64,000 nt of DNA from Bradyrhizobium sp. ISRA430 (GTDB lineage: Bacteria; Pseudomonadota; Alphaproteobacteria; Rhizobiales; Xanthobacteraceae), in contig NZ_CP094516.1 of NCBI RefSeq assembly GCF_029909975.1, forward strand, positions 4,960,001 to 5,024,000, written 5' to 3'. The notes beneath the pieces were generated by a model, which made no database searches, was not told where the DNA came from, and saw nothing but the letters and a program-made list of their open reading frames with translations. How positions within the stretch are numbered: position 1 is the first letter of the stretch; each line of letters opens with the position of its first letter. The position numbers were made by a program, and so were the translations under genes. Positions 1-9,133 of the stretch are shown here, one piece after another.

Positions 1-639
1 GCCGAGCTGGTCGAGCTCGCGCCTGAGATCGGTGTTGAGCAGCGTCTCATAGCCCTCGCGCCCGCCCCACAGCACATAGTTCTGGCCGCCGAGCCGATGC
101 GTCACTTCCAGCGCGGCGCGGACCTGGCCGGCGGCATAGGTGAAGACGTCGGGATCGGGATTGGTTGCAGCACCTGCCATGTAGCGGCGGTGCGTGAACA
201 AGTTTGCGGTGCCCCAGAGCAGGCGCACCTTGCTCGCGGCCATCTTCTTCTCGAACAGATCGGCGATCGCGTTGAGGTTGGCGACAGATTCGGCGAGCGA
301 GGCGCCTTCCGGCGCCGCATCGACGTCGTGGAAGGTGAAGAAGGGCACGTCCAGCAGGCGGAACAGCTCGAAGGCGATATCGGCCTTGGCCCGCGCCAGA
401 GCCATCGCATCGGTGCCGTGGTGCCAGGGCCTCAAGAACGTCTCGCCGCCGAAGGGATCGCCGCCCGGCCAGCAGAACGAATGCCAGTAGCAGACCGCAA
501 AGCGCAAGTGATCCTCGAGCCGCCGGCCATGGACCATGCGGTCCTTGTCGTACCAGCGGAAGGCAAGCGCTTGTCCGGCATCCTTGCCGGCAAAGGCGAC
601 GGGTGCGCTTGCATCGAAGAATTTGGCTGACGCGTTCAC
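1..639 (-). CDS. xylA: Xylose isomerase, N-terminal part (runs off left edge)
   Basis: Converts D-xylose to D-xylulose in the cytoplasm. Only the first 213 codons are inside the window. The translation shows the FHD catalytic segment (FTFHDVD) with the conserved histidine and aspartate, and further on the family signature [15 protein letters not shown]. The start is a GTG at 637-639, immediately after the xylB TAA (640-642), so the two genes are translationally coupled and xylB is promoter-proximal. The C-terminal metal-binding half is not visible, so intactness cannot be judged. Confidence 0.95.
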   Translation of the reverse strand, partial: MNASAKFFDASAPVAFAGKDAGQALAFRWYDKDRMVHGRRLEDHLRFAVCYWHSFCWPGGDPFGGETFLRPWHHGTDAMALARAKADIAFELFRLLDVPFFTFHDVDAAPEGASLAESVANLNAIADLFEKKMAASKVRLLWGTANLFTHRRYMAGAATNPDPDVFTYAAGQVRAALEVTHRLGGQNYVLWGGREGYETLLNTDLRRELDQLG

Positions 640-2094
640 TTAAGCGGACTCCTTCAACGCGGGGTAAAGATCGCGCCAGCGGCGATAGGCATCGTCGTAG
701 GCGGAAGCAGTGGCTGAGCGGGGCATGAAACTCGCAAGCCGCCGCGGTCGCGAGCAGACCTCTGCAGGCTCCTCGCCGGTGGCGGCGAGCCGGCCGAGCC
801 GCGCGGCGCCGAGCGCTGCCCCCACCTCGCCTTCCTCGACGCGGTGGACGGGAATGCCGAGCACGTCGGCGCAGATTTGCGCCCAGAGTGGCGAGCGCGA
901 GCCGCCGCCGACGAGATCGACCTCCGCGATCGGTCCGCCCGCTGCGCTCAGCGCCGCCAGATTGTCGCGCGCGGCAAAGGCGACGCCTTCCAGCACGGCC
1001 TGAACGATCTGGCCGCGGCCGGTCGCACCGCGTAGGCCTACAAAGGCACCGCTGGCCGCAGCGTCGTTGTGCGGTGTGCGCTCACCGTCGAGATAAGGCA
1101 AGAATTTGACGGGACTCGGCCGATCGACACGCTCACCGAGCGGCGCCAAGAGCGCAGCCGCCGGTGTCTCCATGACGCCGGCCAGCCAGGCAAGCGAGGC
1201 CGCCGCCGACAGCATCACACCCATCTGGTGCCACAGGCCGGGCAGCGCGTGGCAGAACGCATGGACGGCCGAGGCCGGCGCCGGCGCAAACCGATCGGTC
1301 ACGCGAAACACCACGCCCGAGGTGCCGAGCGACAGGAAGGCATCGCCGGGTGCAATCGCGCCGAGCCCGATAGCACTCGCCGCGCAATCGCCGGCGCCGC
1401 CGGCGACCACGACGTCCTTTGCCATGCCCCAGCGCTGCGCCAATTCCGGCGCGAGCGTCGCGCTGACCTCGCTGCCTTCGATGAGGCGCGGCATATGGTG
1501 AAGATCGAGCCCGGTGGCATGCAGCAGCAAGGCGGACCAGCGGCGCTGGCCGACGTCGAGCCACAGCGTACCCGCGGCATCCGACACGTCCTCGACCATC
1601 TCGCCGGTGAGGCGATAACGGACATAGGCTTTCGGCAGCAGCACCTTTGCCACGCGCTCGAATATCTTGGGCTCATGCCGTGCGACCCAGAGCAGCTTCG
1701 GCGCGGTGAAGCCAGGCATCGCCAGATTGCCGGCGATGCCCTGCAGCGATGGACAGCGCCGCTCGAGCGCGGCGCATTCGGCCTGCGAGCGGCCATCGTT
1801 CCACAGAATGGCCGGGCGCAGCGGACGGCCGTCCGCGCCGAGCAGCGTCGCGCCATGCATCTGACCGGACAACCCGATGCCGCGCACCCGCGCGACCTCG
1901 CGCGGATGGCTTGCGGCAAGATCATCGACGGCGCCGATTGCCGCATCGACCCAGGCGTCCGGATCCTGCTCGGACCACAGCGGCGCGGGATGCGACAGCG
2001 CAAGCTCGCGCGCGGTCGTCGCGACGATCGCGCCGGCCTCGCTCACGAGCACCGCTTTCACACCGGACGTGCCGATGTCCATTCCGAGATACAC
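640..2094 (-). CDS. xylB: Xylulokinase
   Basis: Phosphorylates D-xylulose to xylulose 5-phosphate, the second step of the isomerase route of xylose use. The 484-residue product has the normal length for FGGY-family sugar kinases. It begins with the nucleotide-binding motif DIGTSGVKAVL, has the GQMHG motif near residue 80, and a C-terminal ATPase segment with GGGSRSPLW. It lies between a LacI-type regulator (105 bp upstream) and xylA (no gap), all on the same strand, which supports a xylose operon. Confidence 0.95.
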   Translation of the reverse strand: MYLGMDIGTSGVKAVLVSEAGAIVATTARELALSHPAPLWSEQDPDAWVDAAIGAVDDLAASHPREVARVRGIGLSGQMHGATLLGADGRPLRPAILWNDGRSQAECAALERRCPSLQGIAGNLAMPGFTAPKLLWVARHEPKIFERVAKVLLPKAYVRYRLTGEMVEDVSDAAGTLWLDVGQRRWSALLLHATGLDLHHMPRLIEGSEVSATLAPELAQRWGMAKDVVVAGGAGDCAASAIGLGAIAPGDAFLSLGTSGVVFRVTDRFAPAPASAVHAFCHALPGLWHQMGVMLSAAASLAWLAGVMETPAAALLAPLGERVDRPSPVKFLPYLDGERTPHNDAAASGAFVGLRGATGRGQIVQAVLEGVAFAARDNLAALSAAGGPIAEVDLVGGGSRSPLWAQICADVLGIPVHRVEEGEVGAALGAARLGRLAATGEEPAEVCSRPRRLASFMPRSATASAYDDAYRRWRDLYPALKESA

Positions 2095-2199
2095 GCCATC
2101 CTCCCTTTCGATCCTGTCGCGGCGTGCGAACTTTCGTCGCCTTCCCGCTAGGGGCCTTCTCGAAATCCGTCCTGCCGTTCGGCTGATCGTCCCTTGGGC

Positions 2200-3264
2200 C
2201 TAGGGCAGATTGTCCCGCATCACGATGTCGATCCTTATCTTCTCCTGTTCGCGCAGGATCGGCTCGCCGCGGGCGAGCGCGAGCAGCACGCGCACGGCGG
2301 CGCGCGCTTCATGCCCCGGGTTCTGCGAAATCGCGGCATCCATTACGCCCTGCAACAGCAGTCTGCGCGTCAGCACCGTGACGTCGTGACCGACGAACAC
2401 CACCTGCTTATCCCGTCCGGCATCGCCGAGCGCCTTGGCGACGCCTTGCGTGCCGGCGCCGACGTTGTAGAGGCCGACTATGTCGGAATGAGCGCGCAGC
2501 AGTCGCCCCAAAACCTGTTCCGAGCGGTCGTCCTCGTCGCGGCCTTCCAGCACCGGCAGCACGTTAAGCCCGTGAAATTCCGCCGCCATCACCTGGGTGA
2601 AGCCGAAGATGCGCTCTGCATGGTCGCGCAGCCCCTGCGATCCCGCAACAATCGCGACCTTGCCGGACTTTTGACCGGCCAGCCGCCCCACCAGCGCGCC
2701 GGCGGTGCGGCCCGCGGCGATGTTGTCGATGCCGACATAATGGTGGCGGCGCGAGGACGGCACGTCCGAAACCAGCGTCACCACCTTGGTGCCGGCATCG
2801 ACGAGGTCGTTGATCGCGGCGCGGACGCTCGGATGGTCCAGCGCCACCACGGCGACACCATCGCAATCGCCCGACAGCGCCTCAAGCGAGGCGGCGAGCA
2901 CGGACGGATCGAACACATCGGTTGCAACGACCTCGACCGCGAGGCGGCGGGCCGAAAGCCAGGCCGACATCTCGCCGAGATAGTCCTGGATCTGCTGCAT
3001 GAACAGGTTCGGCCCCGACGGCATCACGAAGGCGAAGCGGCGGGCCCGGCCGCGGGCGAGCTCGGCCGCAGCCACATGAGGCTGGAAGGCGTTGCGCGCG
3101 ATCGCCTCCTTGACGCGCCGGACCGTGTCCGGCCGGACGCCCGGGCGGTTGTGCAGGACGCGGTCCACTGTCGCAAGACTGACGCCCGCCTGGCGGGCGA
3201 TGTCCTTCAACGTCAGCGCGGTGCCGGCGACCGTGTCGGTATGCGTGTCGGTTTCCTCGGCCAT
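2200..3264 (-). CDS. LacI-family transcriptional regulator, probably of xylose genes
   Basis: DNA-binding regulator of 354 residues. The N-terminal helix-turn-helix is typical of LacI (LKDIARQAGVSLATVDRVL, about residues 18-36) and is followed by a periplasmic-binding-protein-like effector domain of the kind that binds sugars. It lies directly upstream of xylB-xylA in the same orientation, so control of xylose genes is the likely role; this is inferred from position. No clear palindromic operator was recognised in the 105 bp before xylB. Confidence 0.88.
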   Translation of the reverse strand: MAEETDTHTDTVAGTALTLKDIARQAGVSLATVDRVLHNRPGVRPDTVRRVKEAIARNAFQPHVAAAELARGRARRFAFVMPSGPNLFMQQIQDYLGEMSAWLSARRLAVEVVATDVFDPSVLAASLEALSGDCDGVAVVALDHPSVRAAINDLVDAGTKVVTLVSDVPSSRRHHYVGIDNIAAGRTAGALVGRLAGQKSGKVAIVAGSQGLRDHAERIFGFTQVMAAEFHGLNVLPVLEGRDEDDRSEQVLGRLLRAHSDIVGLYNVGAGTQGVAKALGDAGRDKQVVFVGHDVTVLTRRLLLQGVMDAAISQNPGHEARAAVRVLLALARGEPILREQEKIRIDIVMRDNLP

Positions 3265-3364
3265 GGCTGAAGGCTAGCAGAGGCGTTTTGAGGTACGCAA
3301 CTCATTTTGAGGGGGCAAGCGGTGTTTTCGAGTCACGGTTGTGCGCCGCACGCCGCGCGAAAGC

Positions 3365-3835
3365 TCAACGATCACTCAAATCGAGCGTCAGGAACAGGCT
3401 GTTGGGGTCCTCGACATAGCCCTCAAACGGGCCGCAGGGCACGAAGCCGTGCGCGCGGTAGAGCGCGACCGCGGGCTTGAAATAGTCCCAGGAGCCGGTC
3501 TCGAGACTCAGCCGCTTGAGGCCCCGCGCGCGGCCGGCCGCGATGATGTGGCCGAGCATCTGGCCCGCAAAGCCGCGGCGTCGCGCTGCTGCAAGCGTGT
3601 GCATCGACTTCACTTCGCCATGGTCAGCCGAAAGCGTCTTCAGCGCGCCGATGGCAACCAGCGTCTCGCCGTCCCAGCCGGTCCAGAATGCAACGTCGGG
3701 CGCGCGCAGGCCTGAGAGATCGAGCGCATGCGCGCTGCCCGGCGCGGTCTGGGCCCGCGCCGTCGTGGCGTGATAGTCAAGGAGCGCGATCACACGCGGA
3801 TCGTAGGTGTCGCCGGTGCGGATCTGCATCGTCAT
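3365..3835 (-). CDS. GNAT-family N-acetyltransferase
   Basis: A 156-residue acetyl-CoA-dependent acetyltransferase. The acetyl-CoA-binding region is visible as VKSMHTLAAARRRGFAGQML (about residues 75-95), matching the V-x-x-x-R-x-x-G-x-G/A pattern, and the C-terminal part (ALYRAHGFVPCGPF) is the usual GNAT strand-helix ending. The substrate cannot be deduced. It is 57 bp downstream of an XRE-cupin regulator on the same strand, so the two may be co-transcribed. Confidence 0.85.
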   Translation of the reverse strand: MTMQIRTGDTYDPRVIALLDYHATTARAQTAPGSAHALDLSGLRAPDVAFWTGWDGETLVAIGALKTLSADHGEVKSMHTLAAARRRGFAGQMLGHIIAAGRARGLKRLSLETGSWDYFKPAVALYRAHGFVPCGPFEGYVEDPNSLFLTLDLSDR

Positions 3836-3892
3836 GGTTTTACCTCGCTCGCGAGCCGCCGCTGCATGAAGACGTCCGCACGGTCAGCGACA

Positions 3893-4483
3893 TCACATCT
3901 TCCCGTAAGAGGTGCCGCGCCGCACGATGATGATGTAGCGCGCGTCCTGCCTGGTTTCGTTCTCGAAGATCACCGAGCGCATCACGTCGAAGTCGAGGCA
4001 ATCGCCCTCGCGCAAGCGCACCGTCTTGGCGTCGATGTGCACGGCGATCGCGCCCTCCAGCATCAGGAGTTGCTGGGTGAAGGCGTTGCGGCCCCAGGGG
4101 CTGTACGGCACCCGGGCGCCGGCCGGCAGGTCGACGACGATGATCTCGATGCCGCTCGCCGCATCGGTCGGCGAAGCGTGGCGGCGGCGATAGCCGCTCT
4201 CGGGATCGCGCCAGTGCGGCTGGTCGGCAAGGCGCACCAGCCGCTCCGGCGGCTTCTCGGCGAGCGCGACCACGTCGCTCAAGGACACATCGAGCGCCGC
4301 GCAAAGTTTTCCCAGCAGCGAAGCCGTGGCGCTGCTCTGCGCCCGCTCCACCCGTCCGATCATCGCCCTGCTGACGCCCGAGCGCGCGGCGAGTTCGTTC
4401 AGCGTCATCCCGGCATGCGTCCTCAAGGTCTTCAAGCGGCGACCGATCGCGCGATCGAGTTTTTGCTGGTCCATGGCCTTCAT
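3893..4483 (-). CDS. XRE-family regulator with C-terminal cupin domain
   Basis: A 196-residue regulator with an N-terminal helix-turn-helix (MTLNELAARSGVSRAMIGRVE) followed by a cupin sensor domain. Such HTH-cupin proteins usually respond to a small metabolite. The start at 4483 was chosen over an upstream one at 4570 because GAGG sits 5 nt before the ATG and the extra upstream residues look non-coding (proline- and serine-rich, no domain). A second in-frame ATG at 4474 is also possible. The downstream GNAT gene may be its partner. Confidence 0.85.
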   Translation of the reverse strand: MKAMDQQKLDRAIGRRLKTLRTHAGMTLNELAARSGVSRAMIGRVERAQSSATASLLGKLCAALDVSLSDVVALAEKPPERLVRLADQPHWRDPESGYRRRHASPTDAASGIEIIVVDLPAGARVPYSPWGRNAFTQQLLMLEGAIAVHIDAKTVRLREGDCLDFDVMRSVIFENETRQDARYIIIVRRGTSYGKM

Positions 4484-4655
4484 CCGAACCTCGCCCGGCA
4501 TCCGGACCGCACCTGCCGGGCAAGAGGAGCTTAGGCCGGGACGCGGCGAATGCCGGGAATGAGGGACCAATATATTAGAATCTTGGCGCTGCGCGCGACG
4601 GAGCGCTGGCGCCTGTCTGGCCGGCTCGAAACGGAATTAGCAATCAAAGGAAACT

Positions 4656-4729
4656 TGGAGCGGGCGAAGGGAATCGAACCCTCGTATGCAGCTTGGGAAG
4701 CTGCCGTTCTACCATTGAACTACGCCCGC
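4656..4729 (-). tRNA. tRNA-Gly (anticodon CCC)
   Basis: Reading the minus strand gives a complete 74-nt cloverleaf: 7-bp acceptor stem GCGGGCG/CGCCCGC, D-arm, anticodon stem GCAGC/GCTGC with loop TTCCCAA (anticodon CCC after the invariant T33), TpsiC arm with GGTTCGATTCC, discriminator T and encoded CCA. No integrase or truncated tRNA copy is nearby, so there is no sign that it serves as an attachment site here. Confidence 0.97.
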
Positions 4730-4907
4730 GAGATGCGCGGCAACCAGCGCCCCTCCTGATTAGCCGAGACAGCGGCCCGCGCCAAGCGCTTTGGCGCACC
4801 CGGCCGGACGCATCTTAACTTCTTGGCAAGATTCCAGGTGCGGCGGAATGTGGCGGTGTTATGATCGCGGCCGGGTTGAGGAAGCGTGGTGTGAGTGGGG
4901 CGTGCGC

Positions 4908-5486
4908 ATGGTGGGGCGTGCTTACGCGATATTCGACACGGCCATCGGGCGCTGCGGCATCGTCTGGAGCGATACCGGCGTGGTCGCCGTGCAATTGCCG
5001 GAGGCGCGGGAGATCGACACCCGCCGCCGGATCTTCCAGGTCCATCCCGAGGCACGCGAGCAGCGGCCTTGCGACAACGCCGAGCTGGCGATCGAGGGCA
5101 TTGCGCTGCTGCTGCAAGGCGGCGATCCCGATTTTTCCGACGTCAGCCTGGATGCCGGCGGCGTGCCCGCCTTCCATCGGCACGTCTATGAATTTGCCTG
5201 CACCATCCCGCGCGGGGAGACTCGCACCTATCATGAGGTCGCCAAGGCTCTCGGCGCCTCCGGCGCCGCGCATACGGTGGCACAAGCGATCGCGAAAAAT
5301 CCCTACGTGATCATCGTGCCGTGCCACCGGGTGCTGGAGACCGGCAACTACACCGACCGGATCTCGCCGTACGGCGGGGTGATCTCCAAGCGGCGGCTGC
5401 TCGCGCTGGAGGGCGCTCACCCTGTCGCGAGCAAGACGCTGTTCGAGGTGTTGCTGCCCGTTGCCCCGCCGCGGGCGCCCTCCTAA
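4908..5486 (+). CDS. ogt: Methylated-DNA--protein-cysteine methyltransferase
   Basis: A suicide repair protein that removes the alkyl group from O6-alkylguanine to its own cysteine. The active-site motif IVPCHRV with the acceptor cysteine is present, as is the helix-turn-helix region (GETRTYHEVAKALG) used to bind DNA. The product is 192 residues from the ATG at 4908; the longer upstream frame has no family similarity. It is followed after 9 bp by an AraC-type regulator, an arrangement reminiscent of Ada-type alkylation responses split over two genes, although the regulator lacks an obvious Ada domain. Confidence 0.92.
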   Translation: MVGRAYAIFDTAIGRCGIVWSDTGVVAVQLPEAREIDTRRRIFQVHPEAREQRPCDNAELAIEGIALLLQGGDPDFSDVSLDAGGVPAFHRHVYEFACTIPRGETRTYHEVAKALGASGAAHTVAQAIAKNPYVIIVPCHRVLETGNYTDRISPYGGVISKRRLLALEGAHPVASKTLFEVLLPVAPPRAPS

Positions 5487-5495
5487 ATATCGCGG

Positions 5496-6335
5496 ATGGA
5501 TGCGACCACGCTGCTGACGACCCAAACGATGACGGTCTCCGAGTTTCGCTGCGATGCGGGACCGGACGACAAGCCGTTCGCGGAGTGCCGCACCGGCCAT
5601 TCCATCGCCTATGTCCGCGCGGGCAGTTTCGGCTGCCATTGCCGCGCCGGCTTCTTCGAGCTGGTGGCCGGCTCGGTGTTGGTCGGCGCGCCCGGCGAGG
5701 AATACACCTGCACGCATGAGCATGTCTGCGGCGACGTTTGCCTGTCGTTCTTCCTCAGCGAGGACTTCGTCGACGCGCTCGGCGGGCGGCGTGAGGTGTG
5801 GCAGGTCGGCGCGACGCCGCCGCTGCCCGAGCTGATGGTGCTGGGCGAGCTCGCCCAGACGGCAGCAGATGGCAACAGCGACATCAGCCTCGACGAGGTC
5901 GGCCAGATCTTTGCCAGCCGCTTCGTCGATGTGGTCTCGGGCAAGGCGCGCAAGCAGGCCACGCCGACCGCGCGCGATCGCCGCCGCGCGGTCGAAGCTG
6001 CGCTGTGGATCGACCAGAATTCGCACGCCGAGGTCGACCTGGAACAGGCCGCCCGGCAGGCGGGACTGAGCCCCTTCCATTTCCTGCGGCTGTTCTCGGC
6101 CGTGCTCGGCGTCACCCCGCATCAATATCTGGTGCGCTCGCGCCTGCGGCATGCGGCGCGCCTTCTGACCGATGACGGGATCGCGGTCACCGACATCGCC
6201 TATGACGTCGGCTTCGGCGATCTCTCCAACTTCGTCCGCACCTTCCATCGCGCCGCCGGTGTCTCGCCGACGAAGTTCCGCCAGGCCTCGCGCGGGGAGC
6301 GCAAGATTCTCCAAGAGCAGCTCGCCCTCAACTGA
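5496..6335 (+). CDS. AraC-family transcriptional regulator
   Basis: A 279-residue regulator. Residues 1-130 form a cupin-like N-terminal sensor rich in cysteine and histidine (for example GCHCRAGFF and [13 protein letters not shown]), which could bind a metal. Residues about 165-270 hold the double helix-turn-helix of the AraC family ([21 protein letters not shown] and [24 protein letters not shown] segments). It lies 9 bp behind the ogt gene and is probably in the same transcript. The effector is unknown. Confidence 0.9.
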   Translation: MDATTLLTTQTMTVSEFRCDAGPDDKPFAECRTGHSIAYVRAGSFGCHCRAGFFELVAGSVLVGAPGEEYTCTHEHVCGDVCLSFFLSEDFVDALGGRREVWQVGATPPLPELMVLGELAQTAADGNSDISLDEVGQIFASRFVDVVSGKARKQATPTARDRRRAVEAALWIDQNSHAEVDLEQAARQAGLSPFHFLRLFSAVLGVTPHQYLVRSRLRHAARLLTDDGIAVTDIAYDVGFGDLSNFVRTFHRAAGVSPTKFRQASRGERKILQEQLALN

Positions 6336-6392
6336 GTAGGGTCGTCTCCGGCGCGCGCCACCACGCGGCGCGCTTTGCAAATGGAGACGATC

Positions 6393-6752
6393 ATGTACGA
6401 TCACATCGGACTACGCGTTGCCGATCTCGACGCCGCCACGCGCTTCTACACGGCGGTGCTGGCCCCGCTCGGTTACGTCCTCTGCTCCAGCGGCGACGGC
6501 TATGCCGGCTTCGGGCCGAAGGGCGAGCCCGCGCTCTGGCTGCATCTGAACAAGGGACGCAAAGCCGACGGCGCCCACATCGCCTTCCGCGCGAAGGACC
6601 ACGACGCTGTCAAGACATTCCATAGCGAAGGACTGAAGAACGGCGGTCGCGATAACGGCGGCGCCGGCCCCCGCAAGGATTACAGCCCGACCTACTACGC
6701 CGCGTTCCTGATCGATCCCGACGGCAACAATGTCGAGGCGGTTTGTACGTGA
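6393..6752 (+). CDS. VOC-family (glyoxalase-like) protein
   Basis: A 119-residue single-module vicinal-oxygen-chelate protein. It begins MYDHIGLRVADLDAATRFYT, the standard opening of this family, and ends with a DPDGNNVEAV metal-ligand motif. The start at 6393 is favoured over one 18 bp upstream because GGAGA lies 6 nt before it. Two modules or a dimer are needed for a full active site; the substrate cannot be deduced. Confidence 0.88.
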   Translation: MYDHIGLRVADLDAATRFYTAVLAPLGYVLCSSGDGYAGFGPKGEPALWLHLNKGRKADGAHIAFRAKDHDAVKTFHSEGLKNGGRDNGGAGPRKDYSPTYYAAFLIDPDGNNVEAVCT

Positions 6753-6770
6753 GCGCTGGCCACTAGTTCC

Positions 6771-6855
6771 GTCATTGCGAGCGAAGCGAAGCAATCCAGA
6801 CTGTCTCCGCGGATGCTTCTCTGGATTGCTTCGTCGCTTTGCTCCTCGCAATGAC
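6771..6855 (+). repeat. Palindromic intergenic repeat (family G)
   Basis: Long imperfect inverted repeat: the left arm GTCATTGCGAGCGAAGCGAAG and the following GCAATCCAG pair with CTGGATTGC and GCTCCTCGCAATGAC on the right. It sits between a VOC gene and an SRPBCC gene. Elements of this type are familiar as dispersed intergenic repeats in Bradyrhizobium and related genomes. Only one copy was seen in this window. Confidence 0.8.
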
Positions 6856-6881
6856 GATCCCTCTACAACAAGGACTGTTTC

Positions 6882-7280
6882 ATGGCCTCCATCCACAACG
6901 ACATTCCCCTCAATGCCTCCGCGCGCGACGTCTGGGACGCGGTGCGCGATTTCGGCGCGTTGCACGAGCGCCTGGTGCCGGGCTTCGTGACCGCCTGCAC
7001 GCTTGACGGTGACGCGCGCGTCGTCACCTTCGCCAACGGTTCGGTGGCGCGCGAGGTGCTCGTCGATTGCGACGACGCGCGGCAACGCCTGGTCTATGCG
7101 ATCAGCAACGAACGGCTGAAGCATTACAGCGCCTCGGTGCAGGTGATCGCCGACGGCGAGCGCAGGAGCCGCCTCGTCTGGACCATCGACATGCTGCCGA
7201 ACGAGCTTGCGGCTTACGTGCAGGGGCAGACGAATGAGGCGGTAACCGCCATGCACAAGGCGTTTCCGCCCGCGGCCTAG
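6882..7280 (+). CDS. SRPBCC (START-like) family protein
   Basis: A 132-residue protein with the polyketide-cyclase/dehydrase-like fold pattern: an N-terminal strand (ASIHNDIPLNASARDVWDAVRDFG), a central stretch of strands and a C-terminal amphipathic helix (VQGQTNEAVTAMHKAF). These proteins have a hydrophobic cavity that binds lipids or aromatic compounds. No catalytic residues could be assigned. It is convergent with the MATE exporter gene. Confidence 0.8.
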   Translation: MASIHNDIPLNASARDVWDAVRDFGALHERLVPGFVTACTLDGDARVVTFANGSVAREVLVDCDDARQRLVYAISNERLKHYSASVQVIADGERRSRLVWTIDMLPNELAAYVQGQTNEAVTAMHKAFPPAA

Positions 7281-7305
7281 CGGCGGCGCCGTCGCCGCCA
7301 CAAGC

Positions 7306-8751
7306 TTAGTCCGCCGCGCTCGACAGGGCCGGACGAATGCTGCGATTGCTCTCGCGCGGCCCCCAGCGCGTCAGCACCACGCTGGAGCATGAGAGCACCC
7401 CGAGCACGACCATCGAGCTCGCGGCCAGCCAGAAGAAGCTTTGCGCGGTGGCATCATGGGTCGACAGCCACCACCCGCAAGCCGCGATGTAGACGAGCCG
7501 CGCGGTCTGCGCCAGCACCGGCCCGATCACCTTGGCCGCGCCTTGCGAGGAGAAATACATCGTCGAGGCAAGGCCGATGAAGGCGTAGAACGGCGCCACC
7601 GTCGACAGATATTGATGGCTCGTTCCGCGCACCGCCGCGCTGTCGGTGAAGATGTTGACCCAGAGATCGGGGAACAGCGCGACAAGGCACGCCGGCGCGC
7701 CGACCGCCACGAAGGCGGATGCACCCGCGATCCAAGCGATGCGCCGGGCACGCGCGATGCGGCCGGCGCCGACCGCCATGCCGATCATCGGCACCGAGGC
7801 GATGCCGAACGAGAACGCGATCGAGGTCAGCAGAAACTCGAGCCGGGCGCCGATGCCGTAGCCGGCGAGGATCGCGGTGCCGAACTTCGCCAGCATGTGG
7901 GTGAAGATCGAGATCGTCAGCACCGATTGCAGCGGCGAGAAGCAGGCAATGGCGCCGACCTTCAGGATGTCGAAGAACATCGCCCATTGAATGCGCAAGC
8001 CGCGCAGCTTCGGCACGACACGGGCACGGCCGGAAAACAGGTACCAGCCCATCACGCAGATGTTCATCGAATAGGCGATCAGCGCGCCGGCCGCGACGCC
8101 GCGCATGCCGAGTTGCGGCACCGGCCCGAGTCCGAGCCCCAGCGTGCCGCCGAGCACGACCTGCCAGACCGCGGAGTTAAGGATCAGCAGCGAGGGCAGC
8201 TTCATGTTGCCGGTGCCGCGCAACACGCCGGCCATGGTGTTGAGCAGCCAGGGCAGCACAGCGCCGCCGAAGAACACCTGCGTGTAGGCGATCGCATGCG
8301 CGAGCACCGCGCCGCGGCCGCCGAGCACTTCCAGGAGCCGCGGCCCGAAGATGAGCATGCCGAGCATGAAGACGAGGCCGAAGCTGATGCCGATCAGCAG
8401 CGCATGCGCGGCAAGCGTGCCGGCGCGCTCACGATCGCCGGCGCCCAGCGCGCGTGCGATAGCCGAGGCCACCGCGCCGCCCATCGCGCCGCCCGACATC
8501 GTCATGGTCAGGATCACCGTCGGAAACACCAGCGCCATCGCCGCCAGCGCCTCGACGCCGAGCCGGCCGATATAGGAGGTCTCCGCGATCACCACGCAGG
8601 TGCCCGCCGACAGCGCAACCACGTTCGGCCACGCAAGCCCGAGCAGCGTGCGCAGGATCGGTCCATCGGTGAGCGCGCTCTTCACCGGCCGCGAAGGCGG
8701 TGGCAGCGGACGCTCTCGTTCATCGACCGGGATTTCGGCGATGTCGGACAT
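7306..8751 (-). CDS. MATE-family multidrug/toxin efflux transporter
   Basis: A 481-residue inner-membrane protein with about 12 hydrophobic segments in the two-bundle arrangement typical of MATE exporters, which use Na+ or H+ gradients to expel cationic drugs or metabolites. The first 30 residues are hydrophilic and proline-rich; transport segments begin near residue 35 (GLAWPNVVALSAGTCVVIAE). No regulator gene is adjacent. The substrate is not predictable. Confidence 0.9.
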   Translation of the reverse strand: MSDIAEIPVDERERPLPPPSRPVKSALTDGPILRTLLGLAWPNVVALSAGTCVVIAETSYIGRLGVEALAAMALVFPTVILTMTMSGGAMGGAVASAIARALGAGDRERAGTLAAHALLIGISFGLVFMLGMLIFGPRLLEVLGGRGAVLAHAIAYTQVFFGGAVLPWLLNTMAGVLRGTGNMKLPSLLILNSAVWQVVLGGTLGLGLGPVPQLGMRGVAAGALIAYSMNICVMGWYLFSGRARVVPKLRGLRIQWAMFFDILKVGAIACFSPLQSVLTISIFTHMLAKFGTAILAGYGIGARLEFLLTSIAFSFGIASVPMIGMAVGAGRIARARRIAWIAGASAFVAVGAPACLVALFPDLWVNIFTDSAAVRGTSHQYLSTVAPFYAFIGLASTMYFSSQGAAKVIGPVLAQTARLVYIAACGWWLSTHDATAQSFFWLAASSMVVLGVLSCSSVVLTRWGPRESNRSIRPALSSAAD

Positions 8752-9133
8752 TTCCTCTCCGGAGCACGGACGCCGATCAAGGGCGCGGCAATGACTAGGT
8801 GTGCCAATGGTTTTCTTCGCGCGGAAGGCGCGCTGCGGTGCTTGTTAGCACGGCGGGCGCAGATTCCTCCTGCGCCGGGCGCAGGCGTGCCCTGCGGCAG
8901 CGCATTTCAGCGGATGGAATTGAGCTGCTTCCGCTCCTTCTTCTCCCTCTCCCCGTTCTTACGGGGCCGCGACGAGCTTCGCTCGCGCTGAGAGGACCGG
9001 GGTGGGGGGCCGCTTCCGCAATCACGTAAATTGACGGACTCGCGGAAGCCCCCCTCACCCGCATCCCATCTTCGATGGGCTGCGGCCTCTCCCCGCAAGC
9101 GGGGAGAGGCGAAACCTGCGGATCGAATCTTCG
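8752..9133. other. Intergenic region, mostly a structured repeat
   Basis: This 382-bp gap between the MATE start and an unrecognised gene contains no convincing reading frame. The right half is the structured repeat at 8940-9110 described separately. In the left half I see no gene, only GC-rich sequence that should hold the MATE promoter. Confidence 0.6.
8940..9110 (+). repeat. Structured intergenic repeat (family D)
   Basis: Begins with CTTCTCCCTCTCCCCG and ends with GGGGAGAGG, with a conserved middle GGGCCGCTTCCGC followed by a TCAC...TTGA segment and ..TCGCG. A second copy with the same ends and middle lies at 58553-58684. Inner hairpins (for example CCGCAAGCGG near the right end) add to the folding potential. 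Confidence 0.75.

Noticed and set aside
4656..4729. tRNA-Gly considered as an integration site for a genomic island
   Set aside because: No integrase, no duplicated tRNA 3' end and no shift in composition on either side.
4815..6404. A 529-codon minus-strand open frame
   Set aside because: Covers ogt and the AraC gene in antisense; no domain or signal is recognisable in it.
7441..8991. A 516-codon plus-strand open frame
   Set aside because: Antisense to the MATE gene, extremely Arg/His/Gln-rich, no membrane segment or domain.
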